Assembly: GCA_026985975.1 (NCBI GenBank)
Contig: JALSPL010000553.1
Location: forward strand, 1 to 6,392
DNA length: 6,392 nucleotides
Source of the DNA: Anaerolineae bacterium
GTDB taxonomy: Bacteria > Chloroflexota > Anaerolineae > J102
Direction: 5' to 3'
A program made the position numbers and the translations under genes. A model generated the notes under the pieces. That model searched no databases and was not told the DNA's origin. It saw nothing but the letters and a program-made list of their open reading frames with translations. Positions 1 to 5,305 of this stretch are shown piece by piece (the first letter of the stretch is position 1; each line of letters opens with the position of its first letter).

Positions 1-1
1 C

Positions 2-1426
2 AGCGGCTACCGGCCTGATGCAGAAACCGAACAGGTGCATCGCCGATTCAGGGCCGAGATGGCATTGTTCCGGGAAGAAAACATCCCTCTGATCACCGAC
101 CTGCAACTGCGCAGCAAGCGCTATCAGGAGATCATCGGCGGGCTCAGCGTCGAATGGGAGGGCGAGACTCTCACCATTCCCCAGGCCGAGACGCTGCTGT
201 CCGACCGGGACAGAGGGACGCGGGAGCGGGTCTGGCGCAAGATCATGAACGCCTTTCTGGCCCCGCGCGAGGAATTGAACGAGCTCTTCCTGGCGCTGCT
301 GGCCAAACGGCGGCAGCTTGCCAAAAACGCGGATTACGCCAACTATCGCGATTACGTCTGGATCGAACGGGGACGCTTCGACTACACGCCCGCTGACTGC
401 CTGACTTTTCATGACGCTATCGAGCAGGAGGTCGTCCCCCTGGCGACAGACATTTATAAAACGCTGGCCGGACAAATCGGCGTCGAAAGGCTGCGCCCCT
501 GGGAAACGGGCGTGGGCAGTCCCTGGCTGCCCACAGTGGACCCCAACCCCGAGCCGCTGCATCCCTTCTCCGATGTGGCCGAGCTGGAGGAAGCGGGCCA
601 GCGCATCTTCGAACGCGTTCACCCCGATTTCGGGCGCTATTTCCAATCCATGCGGGACGGCTTCCTGGATCTGGCGTCCCGGCCCAACAAGGCCCCGGGC
701 GGATACATGAATAGCTTCCCTATCAGCGGCAAGGCCTACATTTTTATGAATGCCGTGGGCGCGCATCGCAACTTCCACACCCTGATGCACGAGGGCGGCC
801 ACGCCTTCCATTTCTTCGAAGCCTTCCAGCATCAGAGCCTGATCTGGAATTATCATTCGCCCATGGAATTCTCCGAGGTTGCGTCCATGGCCATGGAGCA
901 GTTGAGCATGCCTTATTGGCGCAAGGACAAGGGCGGCGTGTATGACGAGGCGGATTACCATCGGGCCGTGGCCGAGCAACTCATGGGCGTCGTCACCTTT
1001 TTGCCCTACATGGCCGTGGTCGATAAATTCCAGCACTGGCTCTACACCGCGGCGCCCGAGGATGTCACAACAGGAGAGATGGACGCCCAATGGTCTGAGC
1101 TGTGGGATCGATTCCTGCCCGGGATTGATTACGCGGGCCTGGACGCGGAGAAAGCCGCGGGCTGGCATCGCAAAAGCCACATCTTCGGCGCGCCCTTCTA
1201 CTACATCGAGTACGGTCTGGCGCAACTGGGCGCATTGCAAGTATGGCGCAACGCGTTGCAGGATCAATCGCAGGCCGTGGCCGACTACCGCCGCGCCCTG
1301 GCCGCGGGCTACACCCGCCCCCTGCCCGCACTCTTCCAGCTTGCCAACGCCCGCTTCGCTTTCGATCGCCAGACCGTGGGCGATCTCATGGCGCTGGTGC
1401 GGACCGAGTTGGAGAAGCATGGATAA
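2..1426 (+). CDS. M3-family zinc oligoendopeptidase (PepF-like), 5'-truncated by window edge
   Basis: This is a cytoplasmic-type metallopeptidase predicted to cleave short peptides. The reading frame is open to the left edge. It can be read from base 2, giving 474 visible residues, so the GTG at 35 is not a real start. Oligoendopeptidase F-type proteins are usually about 560-600 residues, so roughly 90-120 N-terminal residues lie outside the window. The zinc motif HEGGH is encoded at 788-802, inside the family-typical stretch TLMHEGGHAFHFFE. The probable third zinc ligand is the Glu at 875-877 in SEVASMAMEQ. The C-terminal family motif HIFGAPFYYIEYGLAQLGA begins at 1178 and carries the His and Tyr residues that bind substrate or stabilise the transition state in M3 enzymes. 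The upstream NKAPGGYMNSFPISGKAYIF stretch is also typical of the family. There is no signal peptide in the visible part. The stop codon overlaps the flippase start by 8 bases. The role is probably peptide turnover; a link to polysaccharide export is not shown. Confidence 0.93.
   Translation, partial: SGYRPDAETEQVHRRFRAEMALFREENIPLITDLQLRSKRYQEIIGGLSVEWEGETLTIPQAETLLSDRDRGTRERVWRKIMNAFLAPREELNELFLALLAKRRQLAKNADYANYRDYVWIERGRFDYTPADCLTFHDAIEQEVVPLATDIYKTLAGQIGVERLRPWETGVGSPWLPTVDPNPEPLHPFSDVAELEEAGQRIFERVHPDFGRYFQSMRDGFLDLASRPNKAPGGYMNSFPISGKAYIFMNAVGAHRNFHTLMHEGGHAFHFFEAFQHQSLIWNYHSPMEFSEVASMAMEQLSMPYWRKDKGGVYDEADYHRAVAEQLMGVVTFLPYMAVVDKFQHWLYTAAPEDVTTGEMDAQWSELWDRFLPGIDYAGLDAEKAAGWHRKSHIFGAPFYYIEYGLAQLGALQVWRNALQDQSQAVADYRRALAAGYTRPLPALFQLANARFAFDRQTVGDLMALVRTELEKHG
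1411..1417 (+). promoter_or_regulatory. Ribosome binding site of the flippase gene
   Basis: GGAGAAG lies inside the last codons of the peptidase gene. GGAG ends 4 bases before the ATG at 1419. The spacing is somewhat short, but this is the clearest Shine-Dalgarno-like match in the window. It supports the start at 1419 over the upstream ATG at 942 in the same frame. Confidence 0.55.
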
Positions 1427-2876
1427 ACGCCGCGGCAGTTTCGCTCTCGACGCATTGAAATTGATGTCGGGATCGACGCTGGCCCAGGTGATCACAATCC
1501 TGGCAGCGCCGATCCTGACACGACTTTACGGTCCCGCCGCCTTCGGATTGCTGGGCCTTTTCGTGGCGACAACCCGCATCCTCACCCAGGTTTCGGGCCT
1601 GCGCTACGAGCTGGCCATCATGCTGCCGAAGGAGGATGGCGAAGCCATCAATGTGGCGGGGCTGACGCTGAGTTTGGTTCTATTTACCAGCATCCTGCTG
1701 ATTCCCATCACCATGCTGCTGGGGAAGCCGCTGGCGCTGATGCTCAATGCGGCGGGGCTCATCCCCCACCTCTGGCTGATTCCCGTCTCGGTGTTCTTTG
1801 GCGGCAACCTACTGGCCCTGAACTACTGGCATTCCCGCCAACGCAACTTCGGGCGGCTTTCCATCACCCGACTGATGCAATCGTCCACCTCGGTGGGCGT
1901 GCAGTTGGGGATCGGTTATGCTGGCGTTCCCTCGGGCGGCGGGCTCATCGCCGGCCTAATCTCAGGCCAGGCGGTGGCAGCCATCGCGTTGGCGGGCGTG
2001 GGTTGGCGCTCAATGATGTCCCTTGCCAGGCGGTTCCTCAGCCATCAGGACATGATGGATGCGCTCAAACGATACCGGAAATTCCCCAAATACAACGTCT
2101 GGGCCACGCTGATGAACACCATCTCCTGGCAGCTCCCCACCTTTTTCCTTTCCTACTTTTTCACGCCGGTGGAGGTGGGCTTCTTTGCTCTGGGGAACCG
2201 CGTCATCGAGCTGCCCATGCGCCTGGTGGGAAGCTCCATCGCTCAGGTTTTCTTCCAGCGGGCGTCAGTGGCCCGTCACGATGGCACGCTGCATCTGGTG
2301 GTGGTCTCGACCTTTCGCTATCTGGTCACTCTCAGTTTTTTCCCTTTGATGCTCCTGATTTTTATTGCCCCAGTGCTTTTTAGTCTCATTTTCGGCGAAA
2401 GATGGCATGAGGCGGGCGTTTACACCCAGCTTCTGGCGCCCTGGATTTTCTTTTGGTTCATCTCTTCGCCCATGAGCGCCCTGTTTAGCGTCTTGGAAAA
2501 ACAGGAGTGGAGCCTTCGCCTCAACGCCGCCATTCTAATATCTCGGTTCATCGCCCTGGGGCTGGGAGGCTATCTGGGCAGCGCCCGGCTGATGTTAGTT
2601 TTCTTCGCTCTTTCGGGCGCGCTGCTCTATGGTTTACTCAGCTTTATCATTATGAGAGCTGCGGGCGTTGCATTCCGGGAAATTGCAAACATCCTCTGGA
2701 AGAAAGGCTGGCCTATACTCCTTGCTGGCGGTTTGCTGATCATCCTCAAAAGCCTTCATGTCAGCGATATTGCCATCCTTCTGACTGCCGCCATCCTCCT
2801 TGCGCTTTATTACGCCTACCAGTTGCGCACTGAAGCACAACTGCAAAACCTGCTGAAAAGACGATTTGCATCATGA
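1419..2876 (+). CDS. Wzx-like polysaccharide flippase (MOP superfamily), 485 aa
   Basis: This is an inner-membrane protein predicted to flip lipid-linked oligosaccharides from the cytoplasmic to the outer leaflet during exopolysaccharide, capsule or O-antigen synthesis. The 485 residues contain about 12-14 hydrophobic segments, at roughly 17-35, 40-58, 76-101, 113-133, 155-194 (probably two), 228-248, 250-275, 297-325, 335-358, 367-388, 390-413, 430-445 and 449-468. The N-terminus, with ITILAAPILTRLYGPAAFGL at about 25-44, matches the start of polysaccharide biosynthesis (RfbX/CapF-type) proteins. FGERWHEAGVY at 325-335 is another typical element after the central membrane pair. The C-terminus is short and basic (LLKRRFAS). 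The same frame stays open back to 942, but that extension is polar, rich in Arg, Trp, Pro and Ser, and is a shadow of the peptidase gene. The start at 1419 is supported by the GGAG site and the hydrophobic profile. It overlaps the peptidase by 8 bases and the acyltransferase by 4. The transported glycan cannot be read from the sequence. Confidence 0.9.
   Translation: MDKRRGSFALDALKLMSGSTLAQVITILAAPILTRLYGPAAFGLLGLFVATTRILTQVSGLRYELAIMLPKEDGEAINVAGLTLSLVLFTSILLIPITMLLGKPLALMLNAAGLIPHLWLIPVSVFFGGNLLALNYWHSRQRNFGRLSITRLMQSSTSVGVQLGIGYAGVPSGGGLIAGLISGQAVAAIALAGVGWRSMMSLARRFLSHQDMMDALKRYRKFPKYNVWATLMNTISWQLPTFFLSYFFTPVEVGFFALGNRVIELPMRLVGSSIAQVFFQRASVARHDGTLHLVVVSTFRYLVTLSFFPLMLLIFIAPVLFSLIFGERWHEAGVYTQLLAPWIFFWFISSPMSALFSVLEKQEWSLRLNAAILISRFIALGLGGYLGSARLMLVFFALSGALLYGLLSFIIMRAAGVAFREIANILWKKGWPILLAGGLLIILKSLHVSDIAILLTAAILLALYYAYQLRTEAQLQNLLKRRFAS
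2873..2876 (+). other. ATGA start/stop overlap, flippase to acyltransferase
   Basis: ATG (2873-2875) and TGA (2874-2876) share two bases. The upstream stretch has only a weak purine run (GAAAAG, about 2855-2860), so termination-reinitiation coupling is the likely mode of translation. Confidence 0.8.
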
Positions 2877-3418
2877 CTCAATCCAGCCCACGCCGCAGGC
2901 CGCTTAACCGATTTTTGGCCCTGTTCGGGCCTGGCTTCGCCAACCCGCAATTTCCTGCGCGCCTTCTCCTCAAGCATGTCCTCGTCCAGAAATTTTTCCG
3001 CATCAACGCTCACGTTCCCTGGCCGGTGCACTGGACCAGCTTTGTGTCCACGCCCGAAAAAATCGATCCAGGCACACGGGCGCCGGGCCTTTCCCGCGGC
3101 TGCCATATCGATGGGCGCAATGGCGTTACTTTCGGACGTAACGTGTGGGTGGGTCCGCGCGTATCCATCATCAGCATGAACCACGACACGCAAAACTACC
3201 GTCGTTACCTGCCTGCTGATCCCATCATCATCGGGGACAATTGCTGGCTGGGAACCAACGCCATCATTCTCCCGGGCGTCAGGTTGGGCAACCACGTGGT
3301 GGTGGCCGCGGGTGCGGTGGTCACCAAAAGCTTTCCCGAGGATGACATCCTGTTGGCGGGCGTCCCCGCCCGCATCATCAAGCGCCTGCCTCCCTACGAG
3401 GAAAACGATCGGGAATGA
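2873..3418 (+). CDS. Hexapeptide-repeat O-acetyltransferase (left-handed beta-helix), 181 aa
   Basis: This is probably a cytoplasmic acetyl-CoA-dependent transferase that O-acetylates a sugar of the polysaccharide repeat unit. After a basic N-terminus (residues 1-50), the motif PWPVHWTSFVSTPEKI (49-64) leads into hexapeptide coils from about 75 to 165. These include GCHIDGRNGVTFGRNVWVG, the catalytic-type MNHDT with His104, and the long IIIGDNCWLGTNAIILPGVR coil. The protein closes with GAVVTKSFPEDDILLAGVPARIIK, the standard end of the maltose/galactoside O-acetyltransferase-like group (LacA, WcaF, VatD relatives). The length of about 180 residues is normal for that group, so the gene looks complete. 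The start ATG overlaps the flippase stop as ATGA (2873-2876). No clear Shine-Dalgarno precedes it, so translation probably depends on coupling. Acetyl donor and O-linkage are inferred from the family; the sugar acceptor is unknown. Confidence 0.9.
   Translation: MTQSSPRRRPLNRFLALFGPGFANPQFPARLLLKHVLVQKFFRINAHVPWPVHWTSFVSTPEKIDPGTRAPGLSRGCHIDGRNGVTFGRNVWVGPRVSIISMNHDTQNYRRYLPADPIIIGDNCWLGTNAIILPGVRLGNHVVVAAGAVVTKSFPEDDILLAGVPARIIKRLPPYEENDRE
3398..3402 (+). promoter_or_regulatory. Possible ribosome binding site of the sulfotransferase gene
   Basis: GAGGA, continuing into AAAA, lies in the last codons of the acyltransferase, with 12 bases between it and the ATG at 3415. This is a good Shine-Dalgarno core at slightly long spacing. 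Together with the ATGA overlap it supports 3415 as the start. Confidence 0.4.
3415..3418 (+). other. ATGA start/stop overlap, acyltransferase to sulfotransferase
   Basis: ATG (3415-3417) overlaps the TGA (3416-3418) of the acyltransferase gene. This is the second of three identical ATGA junctions in the run. Confidence 0.8.
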
Positions 3419-4380
3419 ATCGACCTGCGCCAGTGAGCATCCGTGAACATATTTGGCTGTATCTCAACACGAGCATGCACCGTCTGGAAACCACGGATGC
3501 TGCCGCCACCACTCCGCTGCCCTGGCCGCCGGTCTTCATCATTGGCGCACCGCGTTCGGGCAGCACCCTGCTCTATCAGATACTTGTCGAAGCCTTCGAT
3601 GTGGGTTATCTGTCCAATCTCCATTGTCGTTTCTATGGCGGGCCTTCATTTATCGAACGTTGGATTTTTCCCAGACTTGCCCGTCCAATTCCCGATTACA
3701 CTTCCAGTCACGGTCGCATTCGCGGCCGCACCGCCCCCAGCGAATGCGGCGAGTACTGGTATCAATTTTTCCCCCGCGAACCCCAGGCGGTCACAGCCAT
3801 CCCGGAAGCAAAGCAGCGCGGCCTGCGTACAGCCATTCGCAAACTCATCATCGCCGCGAAGCGGCCATTCTTCTTCAAAAATCTGATGAACTCCTTACGC
3901 CTGCTGCCACTGGCTCAAGCCCTGCCTGAGGCGCGCTTCATCGTCATCCACCGCGATCCTCTGGCTAATGCCCGGTCGTTGCTCATGGCCAGAAAGCGGA
4001 TCTACGACGATTACAACCGCTGGTGGTCGGCCCGGCCCGCCAACGTGCATGAACTCGAGCGCCTGCCGCCCCACCAGCAAGTGGTGGAACAGATCATCAC
4101 CATCCACCAGGGCATCGACGCCGCCCGCACCGCCATCGGCGCCCGAAGCTTCCTCGATGTTGGATACGAAACCTTCTGCCAAGATGTGCATGGCGGCTTG
4201 GATCAAATCGCCCATTTCTTTGCGGCGCAAGGCGCTCCCCTCACGCTGAGATCGGACAGCATACCGGAGACATTTCCGGTTTCAACCGGCGGCCAATTGG
4301 AACCTGCACTCGAAAACGCCCTGGCGTCCTACCTGAACTCCCAGCAGAATCGTTTACCCTCATCCCAGCCAGATGCCTGA
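3415..4380 (+). CDS. PAPS-dependent sulfotransferase family protein, 321 aa
   Basis: This is predicted to transfer a sulfuryl group from PAPS (3'-phosphoadenosine 5'-phosphosulfate) to an acceptor hydroxyl or amine, here most likely a sugar of the polysaccharide made by this locus. The 5'-phosphosulfate-binding loop is FIIGAPRSGSTLLYQ (about 41-55), following a beta strand as in all sulfotransferases. The 3'-phosphate-binding element is ARFIVIHRDPLANARSLLMA (about 173-192), with Arg180 and Ser188 in the expected places. PFFFKNLMNSLRLLPL (151-166) resembles the K-N segment that precedes the 3'-phosphate site in the Sulfotransfer_3 type. The length of about 320 residues is normal for one domain. 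No signal peptide or membrane anchor is visible, so it should be cytoplasmic, where PAPS is made. Genes for PAPS supply are not in the window. An in-frame Met at residue 21 (3475) could be an alternative start, but the ATGA overlap favours 3415. The acceptor is not known from sequence. Confidence 0.88.
   Translation: MNRPAPVSIREHIWLYLNTSMHRLETTDAAATTPLPWPPVFIIGAPRSGSTLLYQILVEAFDVGYLSNLHCRFYGGPSFIERWIFPRLARPIPDYTSSHGRIRGRTAPSECGEYWYQFFPREPQAVTAIPEAKQRGLRTAIRKLIIAAKRPFFFKNLMNSLRLLPLAQALPEARFIVIHRDPLANARSLLMARKRIYDDYNRWWSARPANVHELERLPPHQQVVEQIITIHQGIDAARTAIGARSFLDVGYETFCQDVHGGLDQIAHFFAAQGAPLTLRSDSIPETFPVSTGGQLEPALENALASYLNSQQNRLPSSQPDA
4373..4380 (+). other. 8-base start/stop overlap, sulfotransferase to FemAB-like gene
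   Basis: ATGCCTGA contains the start of the FemAB-like gene (4373) and the TGA of the sulfotransferase (4378-4380). No Shine-Dalgarno core is seen in the preceding 20 bases (pyrimidine-rich TTTACCCTCATCCCAGCC), which points to coupled translation. Confidence 0.7.
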
Positions 4381-5305
4381 TTCGTCATCCCCTTCCCTCT
4401 TTTCGCAAGACTGGTGGTTGGACGCGGTCGCGCCTGGCGCCTGGAACGCGGCAACCGTCAAGGAAAATGGACGGATCATCGCCCGCATGCCCTACGTCAT
4501 CCGCCGCCATCGCCGCTTCACCTTATTGGACATGCCATCGCTTACGCCGCACCTGGGCCCCTGGCTGGCCTCCTTGCCCGGAAAATACGCCACCCGCCTT
4601 TCCCGGGAGCATCAATTATTGAACGAGCTCATCGATCAACTTCCGCCCTTCGACTTCTTCTCCCAGCGGTTTCATTTCAGTGTCACCAACTGGCTGCCCT
4701 TTTACTGGCGTGGATTCGAACAAACGACCTTCTATACCTACACCATCCCAGACCTGAGCGATCTCGATGAGGTGTGGGATGGGTTCCGTCCCAACATCAA
4801 ACGCGCCATCCGCCGCGCTCGCGAGCAAGTGACTGTGCGGGACGATCTGGGCCTGGAAACCTTTTGGCGGCTCAATCAGATGACTTTCCATCGTCAGAGG
4901 ATGGAGCCTCCTTACGCGCTGGACTTCCTGCGCCGCATCGATGCGGCCTGCGCCCAACGAAACCAGCGGCGCATCCTTTTCGCCCAGGATGCCCAAGGCC
5001 AGGTGCACGCTACTCTGTACCTGGTATGGGATGATCGGGCCGCCTATTACCTAATGGGCGGCAACGATCCCGACCGGCAAACCAGCGGCGCTCCCAGCCT
5101 CCTCATGTGGGAAGCCATCCGGTTCGCGGCTACGGTCACCCGTTCCTTTGATTTCGAAGGCTCCATGATCCCGGGCGTGGAGCGCTTCTTCCGTTCCTTT
5201 GGCGCTCAGCAAACGCCCTACTTTCGCGTGACCAGGGTGAATTCCCTCGCGTTTCGCGTGCGCCAAGACCTGCGCTCCTGGCGGCGGATAATTCGCAAAC
5301 CATGA
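4373..5305 (+). CDS. FemAB-like GNAT-fold acyltransferase, 310 aa
   Basis: This is a cytoplasmic N-acyl- or aminoacyl-transferase-like protein. The N-terminus LFSQDWWLDAVAPGAWNAAT (9-28) is the usual opening of the FemAB/GNAT (BioF2-like, PF13480-type) proteins found in exopolysaccharide loci. The central part holds WDGFRPNIKRAIRRARE (135-151), the helix of the family in which a conserved N-x-R/K pattern precedes the second half. The C-terminal half has the GNAT core: RILFAQDAQGQVHATLYLVW (200-219), AAYYLMGGNDP (223-233), then GAPSLLMWEAIRFA (239-252), and it ends with FDFEGSMIPGVERFFRSFGA (259-278), a strongly conserved signature of this group. Known Fem proteins add amino acids from aminoacyl-tRNA to peptidoglycan. 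Homologues in polysaccharide loci are thought to acylate amino sugars, but the donor and acceptor here are unknown. There is no signal peptide. Gene position between a sulfotransferase and a deacetylase suggests modification of the same glycan. Confidence 0.85.
   Translation: MPDSSSPSLFSQDWWLDAVAPGAWNAATVKENGRIIARMPYVIRRHRRFTLLDMPSLTPHLGPWLASLPGKYATRLSREHQLLNELIDQLPPFDFFSQRFHFSVTNWLPFYWRGFEQTTFYTYTIPDLSDLDEVWDGFRPNIKRAIRRAREQVTVRDDLGLETFWRLNQMTFHRQRMEPPYALDFLRRIDAACAQRNQRRILFAQDAQGQVHATLYLVWDDRAAYYLMGGNDPDRQTSGAPSLLMWEAIRFAATVTRSFDFEGSMIPGVERFFRSFGAQQTPYFRVTRVNSLAFRVRQDLRSWRRIIRKP
5302..5305 (+). other. ATGA start/stop overlap, FemAB-like gene to deacetylase-like gene
   Basis: ATG (5302-5304) overlaps the TGA (5303-5305) of the FemAB-like gene. 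Only a weak GGCGG lies upstream (about 5280-5284), too far to be a normal ribosome site, so coupling is likely. The overlap also fixes the start of the last gene. Confidence 0.75.

Noticed and set aside
35..37. GTG at 35 as the start of the peptidase
   Set aside because: The frame is open to the window edge (SGYRPDAETEQ precedes it), and the family needs roughly 100 more N-terminal residues. The gene is truncated by the window, not started here.
942..1418. N-terminal extension of the flippase frame back to an ATG at 942 (would give a 644-residue protein)
   Set aside because: The extension lies wholly inside the peptidase gene, is polar and rich in Arg, Trp, Pro and Ser, and resembles no domain. 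The ATG at 1419 has a GGAG site and begins a normal flippase.
2816..3295. 159-residue open frame on the minus strand
   Set aside because: It is antisense to the end of the flippase and most of the acyltransferase, both with clear family motifs. GC-rich DNA often leaves such antisense frames open.
3895..4230. 111-residue minus-strand frame, and the similar one at 4616-5008
   Set aside because: Both are antisense shadows of the sulfotransferase and FemAB-like genes, with no recognisable motif or independent ribosome site.
1427..5301. Internal promoter or rho-independent terminator between genes
   Set aside because: No intergenic space exists and no GC-rich hairpin followed by a T run was seen at any junction.
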